In this document: positions 47,005 to 56,371 of the stretch, piece after piece | How the letters are laid out: each line of letters opens with the position of its first letter | Position numbering within the stretch: the first letter of the stretch is position 1 | NCBI GenBank assembly: GCA_947462335.1 | Contig: OX381705.1 | Span: 36,355,570 to 36,419,569 of the forward strand | Source of the DNA: Harmothoe impar | Lineage: Eukaryota > Annelida > Polychaeta > Phyllodocida > Polynoidae | DNA length: 64,000 bases | Reading direction: 5' to 3' | Position numbers and translations under genes: made by a program | The notes under the pieces: generated by a model | Databases searched by the model: none | Told to the model about the DNA's origin: nothing | The model's input: only the letters and a program-made list of their open reading frames with translations

Positions 47005-48124
47005 GGAGCCAGCCTAACCTTCCTGTAGCTATTTTTGTCAAGACATCCTCAGACCAGCGTCTCACCTGACCCCATGAGTATTCAGCGGCATCCTCTATAA
47101 CCTGGTATACATGGACGGCAATCTTAGGCCTGACCTCGGCAGGGGTTTGTGGGTCACGCATGAGCCTGAAGAGTCCAAACAAGTATTCAGCTACAGTGAG
47201 GGAGTCAAGGGACGTCTTAGCACATTGTGGGCCACGGGTGATATAATCGTGGGGATGAGTATTTTTACCTTTCATACCAGATAGCTGGTGTGCCGTGTTG
47301 GACAGGAGAACCTGTACCTGGTGGTTGACAGCAGGGTTGTTGGCTTGCGTTGAGCTGAGTGGAAGGGGGCCATACCCTTGTTGTTGCTGTTGTCGGTACT
47401 GCGGGAGCGGAGGGGCCGCCGCCTGTAGCAGAGCACCGAGCTCAGCGTCAGCAGGCTGTGGCCTAAGTAGAGGCTGTTGGAGTCCAGCCGTAGTCACTGG
47501 GAGTGCCGGAGGAGGCTGCTGAGTGTAGAACGGGTATCCAAGAGCTGAGTAGGGATGACTATAGGCTGCGTTGGCAGCAGAGCCCGCAGCAGCGGAGGGA
47601 GCCTTACCGCCACCAACCGGGCGGTAGTCCACCGCGGGGCCGGTTACAGCGGGAGTGACGGCCGGGGTTGACAGCGTAGCAGTGACGGTGACAGGCGCAG
47701 CGCCGAGCACACCAGGCCCGCTGATGTTGACAGCAGGAGCATGGCTCGCCGTCGGGGCGACACTGACAGCAGGAGCATGGCTCGCCGTCGGGGTGACACT
47801 GACAGCAGGAGCAACACTCACCGGCGGTATGACGATAACTGCAGCGGTAGAGACCGGGGGAAGTCCGGGCTTGGGGTCGGGAACAAGGATGGTAAGCTTG
47901 TTCAACACAGCGGTAGAGATGGATTCGACAGAGCCAACGCGCGTCTTCAAATCACCAAGACCAGTCTCAAGGGCAGCGACGCGTGCCGACATTGGGCTCG
48001 GCGGCGGCGTCACTGTCTTTTCTGCCGCAGCGGCTGCTGCCTTCTTGGTAGGTTTTTTGACTCTAGTCGAAGCCCGAGCAGGGGGAGGAGTCTTTTGCCC
48101 AGGAGTTTTCCGGGTTTTTGCCAT
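46604..48124 (-). CDS. gag-like ORF of the Ngaro-type element
   Basis: A 506-residue protein starting at the first ATG after repeat A1. The N-terminus is very basic and Pro/Ala-rich (residues 1-45), followed by a predicted short coiled segment (MSARVAALETGLGDLKTRV) and a long Pro/Val/Ala/Gln-rich disordered middle. A conserved-looking folded part is at about 290-390. Near the C-terminus (about 436-481) Cys and His residues cluster (C436, C446, H452, H462, C463, C466, H469, H476, C481), suggesting a zinc-binding nucleic-acid module. By position it is the structural Gag that should package element RNA. It overlaps the start of the RT frame by up to 400 bases. It is intact; assignment rests on position and composition, not on a recognised Gag fold. 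Confidence 0.7.
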   Translation of the reverse strand: MAKTRKTPGQKTPPPARASTRVKKPTKKAAAAAAEKTVTPPPSPMSARVAALETGLGDLKTRVGSVESISTAVLNKLTILVPDPKPGLPPVSTAAVIVIPPVSVAPAVSVTPTASHAPAVSVAPTASHAPAVNISGPGVLGAAPVTVTATLSTPAVTPAVTGPAVDYRPVGGGKAPSAAAGSAANAAYSHPYSALGYPFYTQQPPPALPVTTAGLQQPLLRPQPADAELGALLQAAAPPLPQYRQQQQQGYGPLPLSSTQANNPAVNHQVQVLLSNTAHQLSGMKGKNTHPHDYITRGPQCAKTSLDSLTVAEYLFGLFRLMRDPQTPAEVRPKIAVHVYQVIEDAAEYSWGQVRRWSEDVLTKIATGRLGWLLDDGPIHDLRIQGAQFAAGKLHQVPVSASQAQPRASSSAQPTHQQDRPRRPARPAAGRTDVPCPAYNKAGGGCQKQDGHMEGGTQQGHHCKHCRKHLSSIFFHPKWDCRNNRAQHSHGGQFFRSQAGQDRPGY

Positions 48125-48162
48125 CTTAATAACGGATTAACTACTTAAATAAACACCTATAC

Positions 48163-48334
48163 CGGGATCAAATCAAATTCCCAACAGTTCTTGTCGAGCA
48201 GCAGAAAATAAGGAACGCTGCGTGTGACGTCACAAGATGAGGGAGCGTCTCACAGGGGGCGGTAGTGTATGATTGCCGCCACTGAGTTGACCTAGTCCCG
48301 ACCATTTCTCGCCAATTCTATGAATTAGCTGTCC
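48163..48334 (-). repeat. split direct repeat A1 of the YR retrotransposon
   Basis: About 170 bases matching 43031-43197, with an extra ATCAA near the start (CGGGATCAAATCAAATTCCC). It lies immediately upstream of gag in element orientation and probably carries the 5' transcription signals. Confidence 0.9.
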
Positions 48335-50259
48335 TATAAACGGGTACCTTGGTATATTTACTGATTGATTCATATAAAAATCAACACCTGGGGGGTATAT
48401 ATATTTCCTCATTATAATGATTAAGTTAAGACCACTGTCAGTGACTCTCTTGCCTAAAATGTTAGTGCATGTGCTGTTCCTAGAGAGAGGGACATGAACT
48501 ACAGTCCCTCCTGCCCAATATGACGTCACATTGGATGGCAACCAACCACAGGGGGGGGGGGCCACTCCCTATATATGTATTTTGCGTATGTGCAAACATC
48601 ATCTCAAGTGTGAGACCCTTTTCACAAGAGGCAGATCGACAAGATAACACTCTTTTCACAGTAAATTCCTTGTGAACCCTTGTCTAGTGGCCAGAAATGG
48701 ACACTTTCCCTTGGAATAGATTGATATTTAACTGAAGGAATCCCCCCCCCCCGCCCCCCCCCAAGGCCGCTGTAGTAGTCAGTGTGAGTGTATGGTGAGG
48801 AGGGGACAGCCTCGTACCCCAGACAGGCTGCTACATTACAGGGCCGGCTCTTGTGGGTAAACAATGCCCCCACGTGCTTGGGTAGCTGCACCATGATAGT
48901 AACCATTACTCCTCACCGTATGATAGTAAATTATACCTTGGTTGTATCAGTCTGTATTTTTCTCTATAATGATGTGATGTAAGAAAGACAGTAGGGATCT
49001 CGTTAGAGGGCCATGCCTATATTTATGATAATAATCATGTGTGTATTAGTTGTAACTGGGTGAGATATGGTTCATATACCCTATACATTTTCAACCGCAT
49101 GGCTGTTGTTTGCCTGCACAGTCCTATTATTAGGTGCAATCTACAACAGAAATCTCACTTATTAGGGTCCCACTCAAACCTCCAAATGCACTCCTCTCCC
49201 TAGCAACTGCCGCCTCAAAGGAGTGCACACAAAAGTGACCCCTTGTGAGAAATGGTGAAAGCACACATTGGTAAATTCAATTTTTGTGAAGGTCCACTAC
49301 ATATGTTAATAAAATCACTTTATCCACATATTTATGAAATATAGATTAAATAATTATTTAAAACAGTATGTTTGCAGTTAAATATTATACTTTTACCTAA
49401 TTGTTCAAAACCTCCGGATGTGGTCTTCAACATGGGGGCAGAGACACCTCTCACAATATGCCAATAATCATATAGAAATAATACTCCCCTGGCTTAGAAA
49501 TTTCTCATGTCTAAAGGGAAATAGTGTAAGTATATATGCCTCTGATATTGGATCAATATCTTATTTCAAAAATGATTTAGATCATGATAAATATGAGTGT
49601 AAAACCATAACAAGAGGAGGGGTGCAGGAGGAGGTTAATGGGTGTGGGTGTTGACTGGTAACATAAACAAAACCGGCCCATAGGGGGCACCAAGGTGATT
49701 AAATGTACCTTACTCCACCACAGGGGATGGTGTTAATCATTATCACAGGCCTGAAAATCGTATCTCTGGGGTAAGTATCCCTCCTCCAGTGTCTGGTCCT
49801 GTCACCACAAGGTGGCTGGGGCTTCTCTCACCCCCCCCCCCTTGGCTGACCAAGAAAGTGTGGGTAACCAGATCAGCCCCTGTAGACAGAGGAAACTACC
49901 CAGGTCGACACTAGCGCTATCTACTGTTGACCACTGATGAAACCAGTGTATGGCCATACCCCCCCCCCCTTGGCCTTATTGGTTTGTTGCTGGGACAGCT
50001 GGTTGCCTAGCTTTTTTTTTGGGGGGGGGGGATATTTCCAGGATGCACCCACCCCTTTGTCATCGTTATAAACTCCATTTGTATGCCAGACTAAAACAAC
50101 CCCAATCCCACCTAGCAGTGACGTAATTTTTGAACATTCCCCAATAGTTATCCAGCTCAGTATTGACTATACTTGTCCCCCCTAATTTGGAAGCAGGGAA
50201 TCTATTGGTCTTATTGCCTTTGTTGCTACAGATCCAGCACCCAAGATGCAACAAATTGA
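48335..50259. other. spacer between the YR element and the Penelope-like element
   Basis: No gene was recognised. It contains several C or G homopolymers and, at about 49973-50011, a piece (TTATTGGTTTGTTGCTGGGA...CTGGTTGCCTAGC) that recurs downstream of the Penelope-like element at 55350-55400. At 49406-49437 is a short inverted match to 42758-42795. Confidence 0.5.
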
Positions 50260-50367
50260 AAGTACAATTTTAGTGAAGCCTATTATAAATGTTTATGTAT
50301 CTTCTCCGCCTGGTCTTTTTTCTCCACGCCGACAAACTGCATTGTTGACGATCCAAGGGAGCATACA

Positions 50368-51577
50368 TTGAATGATACCGAGGCTCGCAAACGCAGTCGT
50401 CGCACACCGACCGACAACCGCCTAAAAAGCACAGAATCGGTCGCAACATGCGACAACTTTCATCAAAATGAGAAAGCAGACGCAAATACATTCGAATCGC
50501 ACGATAAATCGATCGTTTTACCCGGGTACAGCGACGACGACTCGAACGATATGAATAATGTATGCTCCCCGCGCCCCGCTGAAGCTGGTAGCGGCGAGCA
50601 GTCGCTGTCTGAGAGCGACACCCGCGATGATCAATCTGATCAATCTGAACAGGCCAAATTGCAGCAAGACTATAACCATTTAGAAATGCTGAAACAAAAG
50701 ATAACACTTTTGTACAAAACGGACCCAAAGTTCAAATACCCCGACACAGTGGTAAGTACAACCTCTCATGCTGAAAACAACTCCTCTTGTATTTTACAGT
50801 AGGCCTTCAGCGTAGGGGAACTACCCGACTCATGCGCCGACTCCTACGCGACTCACAAGTACAACGCGACGGAGGCCGGAAAGCTGAACATCCACGAGGG
50901 TTGGATGACGGGATGCCTCGCCAAAGGCATTCACGAAAGGTGGACCTTGGGTTTGGAGCCCCCACCATTCTATACAACCAAGTTGAAGAAATTCAACCAG
51001 CGGTTTGCTGAGCTACGCAAGCAGCAGAGTCAGGAGGTGCAGACACTAATGGTCGAACTACTCAAGGACGCCCAGGAGACCATGACGGAGCAATCCGCCA
51101 TGGCCTGCTCCAATGTAGAAACCACCACGAGAAAAAAAACTCACCCCCGAGACAGCAGCTGATGCAGTACTCAAACGGGCGGACGACGATGTCAAGAAGA
51201 GCATCTTCCGGGAGTCAAAGAAGACTCAAGAGATCTACAATAAGATCTTGACCTCCGACACCGCCCTGAAGATCTCTGACAAAGAGATCATCGCCTCTGG
51301 GAAACCCATCAAACCCAAGGCAACTACCAGCACTGACGGTGGACGCAAGCGTCCTTTTCAGGACTGGGGGGACGAGCTGGAAAAGAAGGCAAAGGCCCCC
51401 GAACCTTCGGACACCAACACGAACAACAGAAGAAGGCCAAAGACTCTCCCAAACATGCTCCTCCGAACAAGCGAGCCAACAAGGAGAACGAGAAGTCCGC
51501 TCCCAAGAAGAAGAACAAGTTCTTCAACAAGAGGAAGAGCAACAAGTGAACTCTCACACAGACTTTATGGACAATAA
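50368..51577 (+). CDS. ORF1 of the Penelope-like element (spliced, one frame break)
   Basis: An upstream ORF of unknown function. The frame is open from about 50260 but has no ATG; 50368 is a TTG, so the true start is uncertain. The first part is acidic and Ser-rich, with a helix-forming KLQQDYNHLEMLKQKITLLY. An apparent 51-bp intron (50752-50802) is followed by a segment with a conserved look (GELPDSCADSY, WMTGCLAKGIHERWTLGLE) and a coiled-coil-like KQQSQEVQTLMVELLKDAQE. At an A8 run (51132-51139) the frame shifts, then continues through a Lys-rich tail to TAA at 51575-51577. It may be an RNA-binding or oligomerising partner of the RT, by analogy with ORF1 of other retroelements; this is inference. 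Confidence 0.55.
50752..50802 (+). other. probable 51-bp intron in Penelope ORF1
   Basis: The donor is CAGTG|GTAAGTAC, and a pyrimidine-rich tract CTCCTCTTGTATTTTACAG leads to TAG. Splicing to the second AG removes the only in-frame stop (TAG at 50800-50802) and keeps the frame. Penelope-like elements are known for carrying introns. The alternative is a single nonsense mutation, since 51 is divisible by three. Confidence 0.55.
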
Positions 51578-52547
51578 CTTATCCATACTCAATCATTTGG
51601 CATTAAATTCTAATACTCAGTACCTCAATAGTCCCTCGTTATCAATTAACATAGATAGCAACAATAGTGATGATGATATAAATATGTACACAGAGAACAC
51701 AATCCATATCCAATCACCGGTCCTGACACTGGAGACTCCCAGAGGAGACCCCACTAGTCAGAACCCCCCGGCACCCCTAGAAAGGGATGCCGGGAAAAAC
51801 CCACCCGCCCCCATTTGCACAAGCAAACTGGTGGTAAATCTCTCTAACCATAACCTAACGGATGTGGAAATAAGCCTGCTAGAAAAAGGCTTAAAATTCT
51901 GCCCCACCAGGTTCCGCAGCGAACCAGGTGATCTTAAAAGAGAATTGGACGCATTCCACAAGAAATTGCGGACCATCCAATTCTTTTCTAAAAACCAGAA
52001 TTCGGCTGAGGTGACTGAACAGGAACGAACTGATCAGCCCACCACCGCCCCCTACTCCAAGACGGAGGACTTGAAAAAATTCAAACCCCCGTCCAAATGG
52101 AACCCCCCACCGGGATCCGCAAATTTGGAGACGTTCATTAGTCATAATGAAATAGGCCTAGCGAAGAGTGAAAATGTCATCAACCGAAAACAGAATGTAA
52201 CGGCTGAAGAACGCAAGGCCCTAAAAAGCCTCAGCAAAAACAACGACCTCACTATCAAACCCGCTGACAAAGGGGGCGCCCTTGTAGTGATGAACACTTC
52301 AGACTACGTAGAGGAAGCCTTCAGACAGCTAAACGATGGGAATACCTATCAGCGTCTGAAAAATGACCCCACAAAGGAGTCACAAGAAGAGATAAACAAG
52401 GTGATCCTGGAGATGCTGGCTCAGAATGAGATCAGCAAAGAAGTAGCCGATCTACTGGTGTGTGAAAAATCTCGCACACCACAGATATACTTCCTCCCAA
52501 AAATCCACAAGAACATCCTCACCCCCCCCGGGACGACCAATCGTTAG
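51567..52547 (+). CDS. Penelope-like ORF2, N-terminal part
   Basis: Starts at ATG 51567, overlapping the ORF1 stop (ATGGACAATAA). The first ~100 residues are variable and Asn/Ser-rich. After that come helices with LDAFHKKLRTIQFF and, near 52255-52290, the Penelope RT signature KPADKGGALVVM, then FLPKIHK, which belongs to the RT fingers. At the C8 run 52522-52529 the frame breaks and this reading ends at TAG 52547. The remaining RT continues in another frame (52462-54126). The same frame is open upstream to 51339, but that part overlaps the ORF1 tail and is unlikely to be used. Confidence 0.8.
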   Translation: MDNNLSILNHLALNSNTQYLNSPSLSINIDSNNSDDDINMYTENTIHIQSPVLTLETPRGDPTSQNPPAPLERDAGKNPPAPICTSKLVVNLSNHNLTDVEISLLEKGLKFCPTRFRSEPGDLKRELDAFHKKLRTIQFFSKNQNSAEVTEQERTDQPTTAPYSKTEDLKKFKPPSKWNPPPGSANLETFISHNEIGLAKSENVINRKQNVTAEERKALKSLSKNNDLTIKPADKGGALVVMNTSDYVEEAFRQLNDGNTYQRLKNDPTKESQEEINKVILEMLAQNEISKEVADLLVCEKSRTPQIYFLPKIHKNILTPPGTTNR

Positions 52548-54126
52548 TGCGAATGGCTGCCCGACGGAGAAGATTTCCGCTTTTGTGGATTGCTTTATGA
52601 AGCCCATAGTGCGAGACGTAAAATCTTACGTCAGGGACTCCACAGACTTCATAAACAAGATAGAGAGCAATGCTGCACTGCCAGTAGGCACCATCATTGG
52701 CACTCTCGATGTTAGTTCCCTCTACACCAACATCCCCCATGATGAGGGGATCGAAAGTGTGAGGAAACACTTGGTACTGAACAGAGAAAGCTTCGAGAAA
52801 CCTCGAAATGACTCTCTGATACACCTTCTGGAACTGGTCCTGAAAAGGAACAACTTCCAATTCAATGGCACCAACTTCCTACAAATAGGAGGAACTGCCA
52901 TGGGGACGAGGCTGGCCCCATCCTACGCAAACCTATTCATGGCATCCCTTGAAGAAAACCTCTTGGAACACCACGAATACAAACCCTCTACGTGGGTACG
53001 ATACATTGACGATATATTCTTCACCTGGTCACACGGTGTAGACCGCCTGAAAGACTGGCTAGAATATCTCAATAATGCCCACGAGACCATCAAATTTACC
53101 TCGGAATACTCAAGTGCTGAGATAAATTTCCTGGACACTACAGTAAAATTCGGCACAGATCGAAAGATGTACACCGACCTATACTGTAAACCCACCGACT
53201 CACACGGATACCTTCTGTATGACTCGGCACATCCGCCATCAAGCAAGCGGAGCCTACCCTACAGCCAGTTTCTCAGAATAATGAGAATCTGCACCAGGGA
53301 AGCAGATTTCTTGAAACATGTCAGGATCAAGAAACAACACTTTCGCGAACGGAAATACCCCGAAGCGATCCTGGATGAGGCATTCCGGAAATGCCTCACC
53401 AACGACCGGAAAGACCTCCTTCAACCAAAGGTAAAGGAGGACACCCCGGACACAAACTCAGAAAAGATCTACATGATCAACACCTACCGCCCCAATGATC
53501 ACACCTTGGTGAAAATGATCGACAAAAATTGGGACATTCTTGGAAGATCGACATCAACCAAGGAAATTTGGGACCGAAAAGTAGTTAAAGAGTATTGCAG
53601 GCCAAAAAACCTGCGAGACCACCTGGTGAGAGCCATCACAAACTACAACCCCTTCTCGACAGAGAAAGTAGGTTCCAAATGCACCAATGTCTGCAGAAGA
53701 AAGAACTGCAGATATTGCCCGATGCTAGACACATCGGTGAGGATCCAAAAAGGAACCTCCAAATTGAGCTTCGAGACAAAAACAAATGTCACGTGCAACA
53801 GCTCGAACCTCATCTACTGCTTAGAATGCACCAAGTGCAACATCAAGTACGTGGGTCAGACCAAAAACAAGGTCAAAAAACGACTTTACAGCCACATGTA
53901 CTTCACAAAGACGGGCAAGGTGGTCAACGATGTCCAACGTCACTTCCTAAAGGAAGGCCATGACATAGAAAAGGACATGAAGGTCTACATACTGGATTTC
54001 ATACACGAATATCCACACAGTAAGAAAGCCAAGAGTCTGCGACTCAAGATTGAATTCAATTGGATTCATCGACTTGGTACTACGGCCCCATACGGCCTGA
54101 ACACCATGGACAGTGTATGCGGTTAG
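52462..54126 (+). CDS. Penelope-like ORF2, RT palm/thumb and GIY-YIG nuclease
   Basis: This 554-codon frame begins as a shadow of the upstream part; true homology starts at about residue 24 (GRPIVSANG) after the C8 run. RT motifs in order: TLDVSSLYTNIPHDEG (81-96, catalytic D83), GGTAMGTRLAPSYANLF (143-159), YIDD (181-184) and INFLDTTV (221-228). A Cys cluster (C407, C411, C416, C419) lies in the linker. The GIY-YIG nuclease spans about 449-545, with LIY at 450-452, YVG at 463-465, an Arg at 474 (KKRLYSH), a conserved-looking Glu at 531 (LKIEFNWI) and the Penelope-typical PYGLNTMD end. The enzyme would nick target DNA and prime reverse transcription. Stop TAG at 54124-54126. Confidence 0.92.
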   Translation: MKNLAHHRYTSSQKSTRTSSPPPGRPIVSANGCPTEKISAFVDCFMKPIVRDVKSYVRDSTDFINKIESNAALPVGTIIGTLDVSSLYTNIPHDEGIESVRKHLVLNRESFEKPRNDSLIHLLELVLKRNNFQFNGTNFLQIGGTAMGTRLAPSYANLFMASLEENLLEHHEYKPSTWVRYIDDIFFTWSHGVDRLKDWLEYLNNAHETIKFTSEYSSAEINFLDTTVKFGTDRKMYTDLYCKPTDSHGYLLYDSAHPPSSKRSLPYSQFLRIMRICTREADFLKHVRIKKQHFRERKYPEAILDEAFRKCLTNDRKDLLQPKVKEDTPDTNSEKIYMINTYRPNDHTLVKMIDKNWDILGRSTSTKEIWDRKVVKEYCRPKNLRDHLVRAITNYNPFSTEKVGSKCTNVCRRKNCRYCPMLDTSVRIQKGTSKLSFETKTNVTCNSSNLIYCLECTKCNIKYVGQTKNKVKKRLYSHMYFTKTGKVVNDVQRHFLKEGHDIEKDMKVYILDFIHEYPHSKKAKSLRLKIEFNWIHRLGTTAPYGLNTMDSVCG

Positions 54127-54630
54127 CACCCCCATTGCCTCGTCACAAATTTTTTGCGGAAAGCCACTCAACTCCATAAGAGAGGGCTTGATGCATGGCC
54201 CCCCCGGTACATGGTACAACACAGGGGAGGTCAGACATTAGGCTTGGGAGAGTGAGAAATTTTCACCAAAAATTAATACCCAGTGTATCGCACTCTGGTG
54301 CTAATCGCATGGCCAAGACACAGATCAGAAGTCCACATGTTAGTCACTACAAACATATGGCTTCCCACAACTTCACACCCCTCTCTCACTAGGAGGGGCT
54401 ACCAGATAGAGACCAAAGGGATAATATATGGCCTAGGCCTACAAATCCCTTTTTTCCTCTAGCAATATCAATGTATATTGCACCACTCTGACCAGAGACT
54501 GACACTGACCAACATGCAGTGCAAGTCTACCCCCTTTATCAATACTATCCCATAAAGGAGGTCTTGGTGTATTCTATATTTTTTATTTTTTTGTTTAAAA
54601 ATAAAAAATATGCAAAGTTTTTTTGCACCC

Positions 54631-54685
54631 TAAAATGCTACTGATGAGTCAATTGACGAAACCGAAGAGCTACAAGTTACTTTAA
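54631..54685 (+). ncRNA. hammerhead-ribozyme-like core in the Penelope 3' region
   Basis: CTGATGA (54641-54647), a short hairpin GTC-AATT-GAC (54648-54657) and GAAA (54658-54661) give the exact conserved core and stem II of a hammerhead ribozyme. Penelope-like elements are known to carry such motifs in their terminal repeats. I could not form convincing stems I and III from the flanks, so this may be a decayed copy or work only as a dimer. Confidence 0.4.
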
Positions 54686-54759
54686 AATATACTGGCACAT
54701 GTCCAATATATTCTACAGTGTATCTCACACTGAAGGTGTACAAATAAGTTCAAATAAAC

Positions 54760-56370
54760 AAAAGGACTTATGCAAGTCTACTGCCTGGGTATGTTCTCAC
54801 CTGGCCTTGACCTTGCCCCAGCACTAGGACCAATAACAGGCCTAGCTTCTGGACACACCTTAGTAACTAGTAAACACCTACCTGGATACCTTTGTCCTGG
54901 TGGTGTCACATGGTACAGAAGAAGTTGTGGAGGTGAATCTCACCCTGATCTGTGTCGTATTTTCGGTCTAGCAACAGGGTCGCCCACACCTGTCCTCGTC
55001 TGCCGGTCCCCTTGGACGGCACACACATGATTGAAGAAAGGTGGTACAAATCCAAGCTATTTTGGAATATTTGTCGACTGTTTCCATCATTTTTATGTAA
55101 AAGAATACCTCAATTTATGAACACTTCGTTGTCATACCTTAAAACAATGTATAGATATTCAATTTATTTGAAGTAACCCCATAGAAACTAGAGGTTTTAT
55201 AAAAAGTGTATGAAAATATTGAAAATATTGAAAATATTTGGCTGCTGGATCTGGTTGCCTAGCAACAGTTATACTTTTGTTTATTCGCTTAGTAAAACAC
55301 ATTTAACACACACAGGTTCCTATATCTACCGCCCCCAAGAATCCATTTTGTCTTATTGGCTTGTTTCTAGAACACCTGGTTACCTAGCAACAGCTACTCC
55401 TGTTTATTTGCTTAGCAGTACATGTTTCCAGGTTCTTGAGATCAGTTTTAACCACAATAAATTAATGGTGACATGTACACATCAGGGATATTTCTAGATG
55501 TTTATGTCATGAGCCAATGGCGCATCTATAAGAAAAATAATGCTCCATCTTCAAAATTAATGGGCCATTTAACTATACTTTTAGAAAATGTTAATTTCAC
55601 AATTAAATGGCAGTGTTCCCACAATAATAATCTTAGGTTGAAATGTTCTATAACTGCTCACCATGCCATGAATTAAAGACCACATTGCTACAAAATATCA
55701 GCAGATGAAAACTATCAAAGGAAAATCTAAAACAACATTTTTTATCAAATCATCAAGACTTTCCCTGGCCACACGTTTTCCTAACCCATGGGTAAAATGC
55801 ATCATGAGGGAAGAGTTGACATGAATGTAATGATACATGGTAGGAATGGGGAGGTGATAAAGGAAGAAGGGGGCAAAGGAGAGGGACTATTTATTTCATT
55901 AGAAAATTCAGGAAACTTCAAATTCTCAGTATACCTATTTGGAATTTGAATTTTCTGATTTCTTTTAGCTTTCTAATGATTCCCCCTATTTTAAAATTCT
56001 GGGTAGTGAATATTGGAATTGTGGGTACCTTTTTTTCAAAAATATGGTATTCTATGGTAACTTACGCCCCAATGAGCATACAATTTGGGGTTTTAATGCA
56101 CCATTTTGCATTTAAATACCTGTATTACACGCTGCATGGCCCTAGAAATATCCCTGACACATTAATTAAGATATGATTTGATGCGAGTACCAATCAACAC
56201 GTGCTAGTTACATGTTAATGTCCTTTGACCTTACATTTCATATGACAAACTTGCCACATCTATTCATGGTTTTCTTTGCATAAAGTTGGTTCGAAATTAG
56301 AACTGGTGTGTATCACACACGGCAGGTACACTGACGTGACAGCATCACCTGATTGTTTTCCGGATGCCTT
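54760..56370. other. AT-rich flank with a duplicated CTGGTTGCCTAGCAACAG unit
   Basis: No gene was recognised. Two related units of about 125 bases begin with CTGGTTGCCTAGCAACAG (55250) and CTGGTTACCTAGCAACAG (about 55375), each followed by TTTAT-TCGCTTAG-like sequence and CAGGTTC. A homologous piece occurs before the Penelope element at about 49995. Confidence 0.45.
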
Positions 56371-56371
56371 C

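Larger units (their letters stand above)
42803..48334 (-). mobile_element. Ngaro/PAT-type tyrosine-recombinase retrotransposon, near complete
   Basis: Read on the minus strand the order is repeat A1 (48334-48163), gag-like ORF, RT, RNase H, tyrosine recombinase, repeat B1 (43371-43198), repeat A2 (43197-43031), a 54-base spacer, and repeat B2 (42976-42803). This A1-ORFs-B1-A2-B2 layout is the split-direct-repeat structure known for Ngaro and PAT elements, and differs from the inverted repeats of DIRS1. No methyltransferase domain is evident, favouring Ngaro over PAT. The B copies are identical over 174 bp, and the A copies differ by a 5-bp duplication and about one base, so the insertion is young. 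One frame break in pol is the only clear damage. Confidence 0.88.
50260..54760 (+). mobile_element. Penelope-like retroelement with GIY-YIG endonuclease
   Basis: An ORF1 (50368-51577) is followed by an ORF2 (51567-54126) encoding a Penelope-type RT and a C-terminal GIY-YIG nuclease, then an AT-rich 3' region with a hammerhead-like core at 54641. The domain pair RT plus GIY-YIG is diagnostic of endonuclease-bearing Penelope-like elements. The outer limits are approximate because I could not find target duplications or full terminal repeats. Two frame breaks in homopolymers (A8 at 51132, C8 at 52522) suggest an inactive copy or sequencing errors. Confidence 0.88.

Noticed and set aside
47655..48148. 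Plus-strand ORFs of 135-161 codons opposite the gag gene
   Set aside because: They are antisense shadows of the GC-rich gag ORF, with periodic low-complexity peptides.
49934..49955. CCACTGATGAAACCAGTG upstream of the Penelope element, considered as a second hammerhead
   Set aside because: It has CTGATGA and GAAA-like letters but no stem II between them; it simply forms a small hairpin.
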